Source: Clostridia bacterium
GTDB lineage: Bacteria > Bacillota > Clostridia > Christensenellales > Borkfalkiaceae
NCBI GenBank assembly: GCA_017628935.1
Contig: JAGBYC010000191.1
Location: forward strand, 1 to 7,673
Direction of reading: 5' to 3'
Length of the DNA: 7,673 bases
The notes beneath the pieces are model-generated. The model was not told the origin of the DNA and made no database searches. It saw nothing but the letters and a program-made list of their open reading frames with translations. The position numbers and the translations under genes were made by a program. Below are positions 1 through 6,422 of the stretch, in pieces. How positions within the stretch are numbered: position 1 is the stretch's first letter; each line of letters opens with the position of its first letter.

Positions 1-759
1 AACGAAACTACCGCTTGCAGCAGCGTGGTCAATACCACCTGGTTCAAAGTCAACGCCTTCAACGCCCCAACGCATTGGCCAGTCTACTTTCCAAACAAGT
101 TTAATCATATGATAATCGCGAATTTTAACGGTGTGTTCGTTACCACACTTACATTTGTAAGTGATTTCTTCACCGTCTTCACTTGACGCGATAACTTTAG
201 TAGTGTCTTTTTTACATACGTTACAGTAAACGTTAAGCGGATAGTACGATTCACGTTCACCTTCGTCGCTATCTTGAGTTTTATAATCCATTAAAACGTC
301 GTAAATTTCTTTACGTTTTTTAATAGCGTTAATTATACCTTCGGTATACCAACCGTTCATATAATTTTTTGCTTGATAACGATAGTCAACGTCGATGCCC
401 ATTTCTTCAAGAGATTTTTCAAACTCTTTTTCGTTATATTCAGCGTATGAAGAATATTTGCCGTGTGGGTCTGGTATAAGCGCGTATGGCATACCTAAAT
501 ATTTATCAAAATCAGGGGCGATTTTCGCGATATTCGACGGAACTTTTCTTAAACGGTCAAATTCATCCCACGAAAATAATAAACGCGCTTTTTTACCCAT
601 TTTACGTAATGCACGCACTACGTAGTAACTTGTAGCAACGTCACGGAAGTTACCGATATGAACAGAGCCTGACGGACTTATGCCCGCAGCACAAACGTAT
701 TCTTCTTTATTAGGGTTTCTTTGAATTAATTCTTCTGCTAACTTTTCAGCCCAATGCAT
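1..759 (-). CDS. lysK: Class I lysyl-tRNA synthetase, N-terminal half (cut by window edge)
   Basis: Charges tRNA-Lys with lysine in the cytoplasm, using the class I Rossmann fold rather than the usual class II enzyme. The visible 253 residues hold the class I signature PSGSVHIGN (29-37, the HIGH motif), the conserved SWDEFDRLRKVP block (63-74), a zinc-knuckle-like cysteine set (C179, C182, C203, C205) and the block DWPMRWGVEGVDFEPGGIDH (226-245), all typical of LysRS-I. The family is usually about 500-530 residues, so roughly half is missing; the KMSKS loop and the C-terminal anticodon-binding part lie outside. The ATG at 759 is preceded by AGAGGT (765-770) with 5-base spacing. The gene sits 12 bases behind the CMP-kinase-like gene and should be co-transcribed with it. 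The family call is firm; whether a class II lysS also exists in the genome cannot be seen. Confidence 0.95.
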   Translation of the reverse strand, partial: MHWAEKLAEELIQRNPNKEEYVCAAGISPSGSVHIGNFRDVATSYYVVRALRKMGKKARLLFSWDEFDRLRKVPSNIAKIAPDFDKYLGMPYALIPDPHGKYSSYAEYNEKEFEKSLEEMGIDVDYRYQAKNYMNGWYTEGIINAIKKRKEIYDVLMDYKTQDSDEGERESYYPLNVYCNVCKKDTTKVIASSEDGEEITYKCKCGNEHTVKIRDYHMIKLVWKVDWPMRWGVEGVDFEPGGIDHAAASGSFV

Positions 760-771
760 AGTTTACCTCTT

Positions 772-1323
772 TTATGTGTTTAGCCATTTTTCAAAGGCGA
801 TAGATATTTCTTCAGCTGTTTGTTCTGGCGTTTGACCGTCAGTATTAACAACAAGTTTGTAATTTGATAAGTCAGTTATGTCAAGCCCGTAAAATTCTTT
901 ATAACGCAAACTTTCACTTTCACGCCTTGACGTTAACTTTTTAACGGCATCTTCAATAGACGCGTATTGTTCCGTTTCACGATTAGCGCTAATAATACGT
1001 TTTGCAGCAATTTCAACGTTAACCGTCATATAAACTGAAAACGAACTTGGCACAAAGTGCCACGCTAAACGACTATCGAAAATATAATTGCCGTTTTTAA
1101 CTTCGTATTCACGAAGTTTATCGTCTAAAATTTTATCGTATTCAGGGTGACTTTCCATATACTTGTTAAAAGCAACGGTATCCATACCCATTTCAGTTGC
1201 CATATCGCGTTGAATTTGCCCGATTGACACCTTTTCTAAGGAATATTTTTTGGCTAAAATAGCACCTACCGTACTTTTACCACTACCAAGGTCGCCCGCT
1301 AATGAAATTTTTAAGTTTTTCAT
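772..1323 (-). CDS. Archaeal-type CMP kinase-like P-loop kinase
   Basis: Probably a small cytosolic nucleoside-monophosphate kinase that transfers phosphate from ATP to CMP or dCMP. The 183-residue protein opens with a Walker A loop, GDLGSGKS (10-17). It then shows the pattern I know from archaeal-type cytidylate kinases: YSLEKVSIGQIQRDMA (27-42), FNKYMESHPEYDKILDD (52-68), the IFDSRLAW block (81-88, matching the ESRLAGW-like substrate region), an arginine-rich lid RRESESLRYKEFYGLDI (133-149) and VVNTD (158-162). Length fits that family and is shorter than the bacterial Cmk (about 220-230). AGGGG at 1329-1333 lies 5 bases before the ATG. It is first in a two-gene unit with lysK under a strong promoter. 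CMP specificity is inferred; it could serve another small substrate, as many annotated cytidylate-kinase-like or AAA_18 proteins do. Confidence 0.75.
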   Translation of the reverse strand: MKNLKISLAGDLGSGKSTVGAILAKKYSLEKVSIGQIQRDMATEMGMDTVAFNKYMESHPEYDKILDDKLREYEVKNGNYIFDSRLAWHFVPSSFSVYMTVNVEIAAKRIISANRETEQYASIEDAVKKLTSRRESESLRYKEFYGLDITDLSNYKLVVNTDGQTPEQTAEEISIAFEKWLNT

Positions 1324-1355
1324 ACAAACCCCTAAGAATTAGTAATTATTTATAT

Positions 1356-1384
1356 ACTATAAAGTATATTTAACGTTTTGTCAA
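1356..1384 (-). promoter_or_regulatory. Sigma-A promoter for the kinase-lysK unit
   Basis: Reading the minus strand, TTGACA (1379-1384) is a perfect -35, followed by a 17-base spacer and TATAGT (1356-1361) as -10. The start of transcription should fall near 1349, giving a leader of about 26 bases before the ATG at 1323. That leader is too short for a T-box or riboswitch. A 7-base inverted repeat, ATATACT and AGTATAT, at 1352-1358 and 1363-1369 overlaps the -10. Confidence 0.8.
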
Positions 1385-1400
1385 CTTAAATAACCTATTA

Positions 1401-2075
1401 TTATTTTAACTTATTGTACGGGCAAACGCTTATGCATATTCCACAAACCGAACCCCTACCTATATCGTTATACGTCTTCATATGCTTACTACATTTTTCT
1501 GCAGAGAAAAAATCTTCCCTTTGCATACCCTCAGTATAAACGATACCACTAATTGCGCCTGACGGACACGCTTTTACACAATTTTCGCACGACCCACAGC
1601 CGTTTTCTATAATAGGATTTTCTGCTTTAAGTGGCATATTTGTAAGCACCGTAACAAGCCTTACCTTCGAGCCGTATTTTTTACTTATAAATAATCCGCT
1701 TTTACCTATAAAACCAAGCCCCGAAAGTCTTGCCCCTATCTTGTGTGAAAATAAACCACGGTATGAAGACTTATCGTCGGCAGTTGATTGCGACGCACCT
1801 ATCGGCATTGCTAAATAACCTAAATTTTCAACGTAAGCGCAAACCTTAAAAGCAATTTCATCAAGCATAGCGTTTGCAGTGCGATATGCGTGAAAATAAC
1901 TAATGGTAGGCTTACCGTTTATAGACTGCAAAACAGCGTCGGGAAGTTTTAGCATAACCGTTACGGCGTATGGTAAATTTTGCCCGTATGGTGATGGTAA
2001 ATTATGAGCAGAAAAGCCAACCTCACTTGCACCTAAACCTAATATGTAATTTTTTAATTCAAGTTGATTTTCCAT
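1401..2075 (-). CDS. Short QueG-like double [4Fe-4S] cluster protein
   Basis: A 224-residue cytosolic iron-sulfur protein related to epoxyqueuosine reductase (QueG). The N-terminal part ends in GLGFIGKSGLFISKKYGSKVRL (119-140), which matches QueG's GLGWIGKN cobalamin-side block. A bacterial ferredoxin module follows, with C160, C163, C166, C170 and then C195, C211, C214, C218, enough for two [4Fe-4S] clusters. QueG is usually 310-390 residues with a C-terminal HEAT-like region; this protein ends right after the second cluster. The QueG catalytic aspartate, about 14 residues before the GLG block, appears to be replaced (YRGLFSHKIGARL). It is therefore probably a reductase-like paralogue and not a true QueG. 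The ATG at 2075 has no clear Shine-Dalgarno site, and no other early methionine is available. It lies 50 bases after dtd and is likely read through from that operon. Confidence 0.8.
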   Translation of the reverse strand: MENQLELKNYILGLGASEVGFSAHNLPSPYGQNLPYAVTVMLKLPDAVLQSINGKPTISYFHAYRTANAMLDEIAFKVCAYVENLGYLAMPIGASQSTADDKSSYRGLFSHKIGARLSGLGFIGKSGLFISKKYGSKVRLVTVLTNMPLKAENPIIENGCGSCENCVKACPSGAISGIVYTEGMQREDFFSAEKCSKHMKTYNDIGRGSVCGICISVCPYNKLK

Positions 2076-2125
2076 AATTTAACAAATTTAAAAACCTAAG
2101 GTTTTATCGGCAATTTTAAAGTTTT

Positions 2126-2563
2126 TTATATTTCGTAAATAATGGTAACAGGCCCGTCGTTTTCTTGTAAAATTTTCATATCTGCGCCAAAAATTCCTTT
2201 CTTTGTAGGCACGCCGTTTTCAATCAATTTTTGTGAAAAATAATCGTATAATTCACTTGCCTTTGAAGGCTCTTCAGCATCAGTATAACCTGGCCTATTT
2301 CCGTGAGAAACGTCAGCGTATAAAGTAAATTGCGATACGCTTAAAATTTCGCCACCAACGTCTAAAACCGATTTATTCATTTTACCGTTTTCGTCATTAA
2401 AAACGCGTAGTTTAGAAATTTTACTTGCAAGAAAATCAGCCTTTTCTTTAGTATCGCCTTTACCTACGCCAAAATAGACGACTAACCCGCCGTCTATTTG
2501 AGAAATTAGTTTGCCGTCAACTTTTAAGTTGGCGTTTTTTACACGTTGAACTACTGCTTTCAT
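2126..2563 (-). CDS. dtd: D-aminoacyl-tRNA deacylase
   Basis: Removes D-amino acids (and glycine from mischarged tRNA-Ala) from tRNA, a proofreading step in the cytoplasm. The 145-residue protein has the standard start MKAVVQRV, the catalytic SQFTLYAD block (77-84), the HGNRPGYTDAEEP segment (87-99) and the NDGPVTI motif (135-141) with the cis Gly-Pro that gives chirality selection. Length equals that of E. coli Dtd. The start was placed at the ATG 2561-2563: an upstream in-frame ATG at 2590 would add nine residues (MRHHFLFNS) that the family lacks and would overlap the kinase gene. There is no Shine-Dalgarno site before 2563. The kinase's TAG stop lies one base upstream (TAG-T-ATG), so translation most likely restarts from ribosomes leaving the kinase gene. 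Confidence 0.96.
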   Translation of the reverse strand: MKAVVQRVKNANLKVDGKLISQIDGGLVVYFGVGKGDTKEKADFLASKISKLRVFNDENGKMNKSVLDVGGEILSVSQFTLYADVSHGNRPGYTDAEEPSKASELYDYFSQKLIENGVPTKKGIFGADMKILQENDGPVTIIYEI

Positions 2564-2564
2564 A

Positions 2565-3512
2565 CTATTGAATAAAAAGTGATGCCGCACCTATAATGCC
2601 AGCGTCGTTACCAAGTTTAGCGCATACAATTTCAGGAACAAGCGCGCTTGGGTAACCGTAATTGAATTTTTTACAATATGCTTTAACTTTGTCAACTAAA
2701 TAGTCGCCTTCTTTAGAAATACCGCCACCGATAATTACAACGTCTGGACGGAAAATATTCATAAAACCCATTAAACTTTCACTTAAATTAGCAACGAATT
2801 CGTCAACAACAAGGTTAGCAGTTTCATCACCTTGCTTAGCGCAAGCAAACGAAGTAATGCCGTTTACCTTTTCAATGTCGCCGTCAACAAACGCCCACAT
2901 ATTTGAATTTTTGTTTTCAAGCATCTTTTCTTTAGTGATGCGAATAAGCGCAGTTGCCGATGCGTACTGTTCAATACAGCCATATTTACCACAGCCACAT
3001 TTAATACCGTTTTGGCGTAAAGTTACGTGGCCTACTTCGGCTACCATACCCTTACCTTGATAAAGTTTTTTATCAATAACGAAACCACCACCAACACCAG
3101 TGCCGATAGTAAATAACACGGCGTTGTCGCAACCTTTTGCGCTACCAAATAAAACTTCGCCAAGTGTAGCAACGTCAGCGTCGTTACCTATTTTAACAGG
3201 TAAACCTGTTACACCTGAAACGATTTTAGATAATTCTAAGCCAACCCAAGGAATATTTGGAATAAACGCTGCTATACCTTCTTGTGGTTTTACACCACCG
3301 GGAGCGCCTATACCAACGCCTTTAATTAAGCATTTATCAATTTTGCTATTTAAAATAAGTTCGTTAACTTTTTCACCTATTTGAATAGCGTGAACTTCTT
3401 GCGAATCGTTTTTAGAGGTTACTAATTTATCTCTAAAAATAATATCGCCGTTTTCGTTAACGATACCAAGTTTAATTGACATACCACCTACGTCAACACC
3501 AACGTAAAACAT
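2565..3512 (-). CDS. ROK-family sugar kinase, probably glucokinase
   Basis: Phosphorylates a hexose, most likely glucose at carbon 6, using ATP in the cytoplasm. The 315-residue protein shows the ROK layout: the phosphate loop GVDVGGMSIKLGIV (5-18), VGIGAPGGV (66-74), the catalytic GND with D111, the LFTIGTGVGGG adenosine-side loop (133-143), and the ROK signature EVGH (159-162) followed by C172, C174 and C179 that bind zinc with H162. The C-terminal PDVVIIGGGIS (256-266) completes the ATP site. Full ROK length and the absence of an N-terminal helix-turn-helix argue for an enzyme rather than a ROK repressor. AGGTG (3517-3521) lies 4 bases before the ATG and overlaps the upstream gene's TAG. 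It sits between the unrecognised 277-residue gene and dtd. Sugar specificity (glucose, mannose, N-acetyl sugars) cannot be settled from motifs alone. Confidence 0.9.
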   Translation of the reverse strand: MFYVGVDVGGMSIKLGIVNENGDIIFRDKLVTSKNDSQEVHAIQIGEKVNELILNSKIDKCLIKGVGIGAPGGVKPQEGIAAFIPNIPWVGLELSKIVSGVTGLPVKIGNDADVATLGEVLFGSAKGCDNAVLFTIGTGVGGGFVIDKKLYQGKGMVAEVGHVTLRQNGIKCGCGKYGCIEQYASATALIRITKEKMLENKNSNMWAFVDGDIEKVNGITSFACAKQGDETANLVVDEFVANLSESLMGFMNIFRPDVVIIGGGISKEGDYLVDKVKAYCKKFNYGYPSALVPEIVCAKLGNDAGIIGAASLFIQ

Positions 3513-3519
3513 ATTACAC

Positions 3520-4353
3520 CTAGCCTAAAATATTTTTTTCTACCAAAATTTCGGTAATTGCTTTTAAATTAGTTTTAATTTTTTTGTACGAACGAAGCGC
3601 GTAATAGTAAACTTGATACGCTAAACCTATTTTTTCAACGTCGCCTTCTAATAAATACTTGTTAAACGAATCTAAAACGTAAATAAGTTCTTCTTTATCA
3701 TCACGCGAAATATGGCTTTGAACGATAGCAAGTTTATCAAGTTCTAAAAGTCTAAAAATATTGCGTTGGAAAACCACTTTATCACCGTTATTTAAAACTG
3801 GTTCTGAATACGCGTCGTTACTATGAGTAACGGGGTTAGATGAAACTTCGTTAACGTCGTCGCTAACTGAATCTTCGGTAGATATAGAAGTTTTAGGTTC
3901 AACTTCGCCTTCGCCAACTATTTGAACGCTGTTTATAACTTGCATACCTATTTGATAAGTAAACGACTTGAACGGCAAAATTACCGTTTGACAAAATGCT
4001 TTATACCCTGCTTCGTAATTTTTATCAGGCGTGAAATAATCAAGCATGTCGGCAAGTTGAAATCTATTATAGTTAATTTCACGAAGTAACGAATACACGA
4101 AAGCAAGCACGTCTGTATCGCGCACCGGCATTTCAAACGACTTAGTTTCGCCGTCGTTAACTAAGCAATTAACGTACGTTTCATAAAAGTCAAAACCGTC
4201 GGTAAAATACTTGAATAAGTCTGATAAAAGTTTAGATGAATTTATAACGGTAATTACGTCGTAAATACCACTATTAGCAAAAAGATATTTGCTTTCAATA
4301 ATACCGTCAACGGCTTTACAAAATTGATTTAAAGATTCTTCACGTGTTCTCAT
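3520..4353 (-). CDS. Unrecognised two-domain helical protein (277 residues)
   Basis: I do not recognise this family. The protein is soluble, with no signal peptide and no membrane helix. Residues 1-145 look all-helical and rich in aromatic residues (for example LFKYFTDGFDFYETYV, 46-61). A low-complexity acidic and serine-rich linker follows at about 147-192. Residues 193-277 form a second helical part rich in tyrosine and lysine (YQVYYYALRSYKKIK, 246-260). It is the first gene of the operon carrying the ROK kinase and dtd, with only 7 bases before the kinase. AGGAG (4370-4374) lies 16 bases before the ATG, longer than usual; ATT codons at 4357-4359 and 4354-4356 would sit closer, but ATT starts are rare, so the ATG is kept. 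Codon use matches the neighbours. That it is a real gene is near certain; the function is unknown. Confidence 0.85.
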   Translation of the reverse strand: MRTREESLNQFCKAVDGIIESKYLFANSGIYDVITVINSSKLLSDLFKYFTDGFDFYETYVNCLVNDGETKSFEMPVRDTDVLAFVYSLLREINYNRFQLADMLDYFTPDKNYEAGYKAFCQTVILPFKSFTYQIGMQVINSVQIVGEGEVEPKTSISTEDSVSDDVNEVSSNPVTHSNDAYSEPVLNNGDKVVFQRNIFRLLELDKLAIVQSHISRDDKEELIYVLDSFNKYLLEGDVEKIGLAYQVYYYALRSYKKIKTNLKAITEILVEKNILG

Positions 4354-4403
4354 AATAATATAAAAACAACTCCTTAAAAGGCATTTATTGTGTTATTTAA
4401 TTA

Positions 4404-4432
4404 AGTATACCACAAAAAGTTGTGCTCGGCAA
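4404..4432 (-). promoter_or_regulatory. Promoter for the 277-residue gene, ROK kinase and dtd
   Basis: On the minus strand TTGCCG (4427-4432) serves as -35, with a 17-base spacer and TATACT (4404-4409) as -10. TGG directly before the -10 makes it an extended -10 (TGnTATACT). Start of transcription is expected near 4397, about 44 bases before the ATG. It stands back to back with the plus-strand promoter at 4451-4479, with 18 bases between the two -35 boxes. Confidence 0.65.
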
Positions 4433-4450
4433 TATTTATTAAAAAAATAT

Positions 4451-4479
4451 TTGCATATTTTATTAATATTTCGTATACT
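4451..4479 (+). promoter_or_regulatory. Promoter for the DUF4364-TSCPD operon
   Basis: TTGCAT (4451-4456) as -35, a 17-base spacer and TATACT (4474-4479) as -10. Transcription should begin near 4486, leaving a leader of about 46 bases. The leader contains A7 and T7 runs (4492-4498 and 4504-4510) that could pair only weakly. Three AATATTT copies (4431-4437, 4446-4452, 4465-4471) lie in and around this promoter. Confidence 0.6.
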
Positions 4480-4520
4480 TATTTAACCTGTAAAAAAATA
4501 CCGTTTTTTTATCTTAACAA

Positions 4521-4525
4521 AGGAG
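4521..4525 (+). promoter_or_regulatory. Ribosome binding site fixing a GTG start
   Basis: AGGAG, preceded by AA, sits 6 bases before GTG at 4532. Spacing is ideal, and the next in-frame ATG (residue 21) would remove the first helix of the winged-helix domain, so GTG is the start. Confidence 0.85.
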
Positions 4526-4531
4526 AAACCC

Positions 4532-5056
4532 GTGATTAAACAAGACGAATATACCCTTAACAAATTAATACTTTTATTCGTTTTTGATAAAATGGAAATT
4601 GCCCTTTCAGAAAACACGGTTATCGATATGTGTTGCTCGTCAAACGAATGGATAAATTATATGCTTTGTAAGCCTGCACTTAACAAACTTATTGACGAAT
4701 CGTTTATCTATAACGTTGCTCAGTACGGTGACGCTCTTTACCAAATTACGCCCGAAGGTAGATACTGTTTAGCAGAGTTTTACGTTAACATTCCGTCGTC
4801 GATACGCGAATCTATTTCAAACTTCGTTAAACTTAATAGAATGCGTTATCGCCGTAAACAAGAATGCACTGCCGACTATTACATGAATAAAGATTCTACC
4901 TACACCGTTTATTTAAAAATTCACGATACGGCTAAACCTTTACTTGAACTTAAGTTCAATGTAAGTGATAGAAAAACGGCTAAAAACATTTACAAACAAT
5001 GGGAAGAAAAGGCTGGTAACTTATACGCCTTAATTTACGATAATTTAGTTGAATAG
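4532..5056 (+). CDS. DUF4364 family winged-helix protein
   Basis: A 174-residue protein of the DUF4364 family (Pfam PF14277), a Clostridia-type group with a PadR-like or MarR-like winged-helix fold. Residues 8-82 form the winged helix: helix one LNKLILLFVFDKM (9-21), a second helix around 27-37, the recognition region ALNKLIDESFIYNV (49-62) and the wing ending in YQITPEGRYCL (70-80). The family-typical IPSSIRE (87-93) follows, then a basic stretch RMRYRRKQ (103-110) and a beta-rich C-terminal part (112-145). Binding to DNA is inferred from the fold; no target is known to me. It starts with GTG behind a strong AAAGGAG site. It is transcribed away from the 277-residue/ROK/dtd operon and is 8 bases from the TSCPD gene. 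Confidence 0.85.
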   Translation: MIKQDEYTLNKLILLFVFDKMEIALSENTVIDMCCSSNEWINYMLCKPALNKLIDESFIYNVAQYGDALYQITPEGRYCLAEFYVNIPSSIRESISNFVKLNRMRYRRKQECTADYYMNKDSTYTVYLKIHDTAKPLLELKFNVSDRKTAKNIYKQWEEKAGNLYALIYDNLVE

Positions 5057-5064
5057 AGGTTATT

Positions 5065-5307
5065 ATGAATAGTTTTAAAACTCACGGAACTTGTTCACGC
5101 CAAATACTTTTTGACGTTACTGACGACGGTATAGTTGAAAACGTTAAATTTATAGGTGGCTGTAACGGTAATTTACAAGGAATTTCAAGTTTAGTTAACG
5201 GCAGACCCGTTAAAGAAGTTGTTGAGGCTTTAAAAGGTATTAAATGCCGTAATAACACGTCTTGCCCTGACCAACTTGCAAAAGCGCTTGAACCATACGT
5301 AAAATAA
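5065..5307 (+). CDS. TSCPD domain protein, TIGR03905 type with four cysteines
   Basis: An 80-residue stand-alone TSCPD protein, the domain also found at the C-terminus of some B12-dependent ribonucleotide reductases (NrdJ). Visible markers are C10 in GTCSRQI (8-14), C33 in GGCNGNLQGIS (31-41), C61 and the name-giving TSCPDQLA (65-72) with C67. The four cysteines probably bind a metal or do redox work; the exact role of the stand-alone family is not established. Length is as expected for TIGR03905. The Shine-Dalgarno AGAGG (5055-5059) overlaps the DUF4364 stop codon, so the two genes are translationally close and clearly one operon. A strong terminator begins directly after the stop. Confidence 0.9.
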   Translation: MNSFKTHGTCSRQILFDVTDDGIVENVKFIGGCNGNLQGISSLVNGRPVKEVVEALKGIKCRNNTSCPDQLAKALEPYVK

Positions 5308-5334
5308 AAAAAGCACGGTTTTGCCGTGCTTTTT
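5308..5334. terminator. Bidirectional Rho-independent terminator
   Basis: Stem GCACGG (5313-5318) and CCGTGC (5324-5329) with a 5-base loop, flanked by A5 before and T5 after, so the whole arm pairs over 11 bases. It ends the DUF4364-TSCPD operon on the plus strand and, read the other way, has the same T-tract for the membrane-protein gene, whose stop codon lies at 5344-5346. Confidence 0.93.
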
Positions 5335-5343
5335 AATTTTAAA

Positions 5344-6315
5344 TTAAAGTTCCATTTTGTTTAAAAGTTGTTCGTCGTTTTCACGTAATTCTTTAGGAGT
5401 AACGATTTGGTCGTAAGTAATATAATAACGCATTGAATTTCTACTATAATAATCAACGAATTTAACAGCGCTGTAAATTACTGCTGAGAAAGGTATTGTG
5501 ATAATAAGTGAAACGTAGAAAGTTGACGCTGCGCCAAGCACCGTAAGTGAGAAAGTTACTATACCTAAAAATAAGTATGAAATAAATCTTTCCACAACCT
5601 GAGTGCCTTTTACGTTTTTGAAGTTTGCTTTTAAGGCTTTAGTAACCTTCATTTTACCACATACCATATTTGGCAACGTTTGCCCTGCGTAAGTTTGGCG
5701 AAGCACTACCACTAAAATAACCATAAAAACTATAAGTGGTAAAGCAATAAAGTCGATTAAATATAAAAGTAAAATTGAAATTGCACCTACGATAGAATAC
5801 ATTACTAAATTGTAAATAAGTAATGAAATTAAACGGTATAATCCGTAACTACAAGCGCTTATAAAGTTTTCAAATAAAGTTGTAAAAAAGCTTGCGTGTT
5901 GTAAACTTGACATATGTTCGTTTATAAGTACGCCTACGGTATAATCGAAAACACCAAGTAAAAACGAAAGAATAAGCGTTACGATAATTACGCCTACTAC
6001 CGACCAAACTATTCCTACAACTTTTTGTTGAAATAACGCCGTAAGTGAATTAACGTTTGCAGTAAGCGTTTCGTTAACTGAACTCATAGCCGCTTCAAAA
6101 GTGCTTGGGTCTGACGTGAAAAATTTACCTATAATTTCACGAATAGTGTTTAATACGTTTGATACTTCTTGACTTTGAAGCAACGGAAAGATAGTTGCCT
6201 TTGCAAGAAAATAACATATTGAAAAACAAATAGCGTAAACGACTAAGCGCACGCATAAAACCTTCATACATAACGTTTTATTTGCAACGGTAATTTTTGC
6301 CGCGTTTCTAACCAT
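5344..6315 (-). CDS. Six-helix membrane protein of unknown function
   Basis: A 323-residue integral membrane protein I do not recognise. Hydrophobic segments lie at about 20-43, 101-123, 160-184, 186-206, 243-262 and 264-286. A long polar loop (about 46-98) follows the first helix and would be outside if the basic N-terminus (MVRNAAKITVANK) stays inside. A basic loop (221-237, including KMKVTKALKANFKNVK) lies between helices four and five and should then be cytosolic, as should the charged C-terminal tail from 292 (YYITYDQIVTPKELREND, 297-314). No transporter signature, ATP-binding motif or catalytic motif is visible. The start ATG is preceded by AGGTGAG (6318-6324). It has its own promoter and terminator and so forms a single-gene unit. 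Transporter or envelope roles are possible but unsupported. Confidence 0.85.
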   Translation of the reverse strand: MVRNAAKITVANKTLCMKVLCVRLVVYAICFSICYFLAKATIFPLLQSQEVSNVLNTIREIIGKFFTSDPSTFEAAMSSVNETLTANVNSLTALFQQKVVGIVWSVVGVIIVTLILSFLLGVFDYTVGVLINEHMSSLQHASFFTTLFENFISACSYGLYRLISLLIYNLVMYSIVGAISILLLYLIDFIALPLIVFMVILVVVLRQTYAGQTLPNMVCGKMKVTKALKANFKNVKGTQVVERFISYLFLGIVTFSLTVLGAASTFYVSLIITIPFSAVIYSAVKFVDYYSRNSMRYYITYDQIVTPKELRENDEQLLNKMEL

Positions 6316-6368
6316 AACTCACCTATACCTTTTTAAGTATTAAAAAAATGAAATTATTTACTACGTTT

Positions 6369-6397
6369 ATTATACATTATACCTAAAATATTTGCAA
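6369..6397 (-). promoter_or_regulatory. Promoter for the membrane-protein gene
   Basis: On the minus strand TTGCAA (6392-6397) is the -35, with a 17-base spacer and a perfect TATAAT (6369-6374) as -10. Transcription should start near 6362, leaving about 47 bases of leader. It lies just downstream of the terminator of the preceding operon, so the membrane gene is expressed independently. Confidence 0.8.
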
Positions 6398-6422
6398 CCA
6401 CTTTTTTTAAAGTAGTTTTTAC

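Noticed and set aside
395..625. Plus-strand open frame inside lysK
   Set aside because: It lies antisense to a firmly identified class I LysRS gene, has no ribosome binding site and shows no recognisable protein features.
1324..1400. T-box or lysine riboswitch upstream of the kinase-lysK unit
   Set aside because: The spacer is 77 bases and the promoter leaves only about 26 bases of leader, too little for either element.
2090..2105. Small hairpin between dtd and the QueG-like gene as a terminator
   Set aside because: The stem AAAACC and GGTTTT has six pairs with only two G-C pairs and a short T run, too weak to call, though it might reduce readthrough.
2564..2590. Longer dtd start at 2590 adding nine residues
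   Set aside because: The family starts at MKAVVQRV, and the extension would overlap the end of the kinase gene without a ribosome binding site.
2857..3384. Two plus-strand open frames (2857-3060 and 3100-3384) inside the ROK kinase gene
   Set aside because: Both are antisense shadows of a conserved enzyme; their proline- and serine-rich products reflect the complement of kinase codons.
4492..4510. A7/T7 hairpin in the DUF4364 leader as an attenuator
   Set aside because: The stem is made only of A-T pairs around a 5-base loop and would be unstable in RNA.
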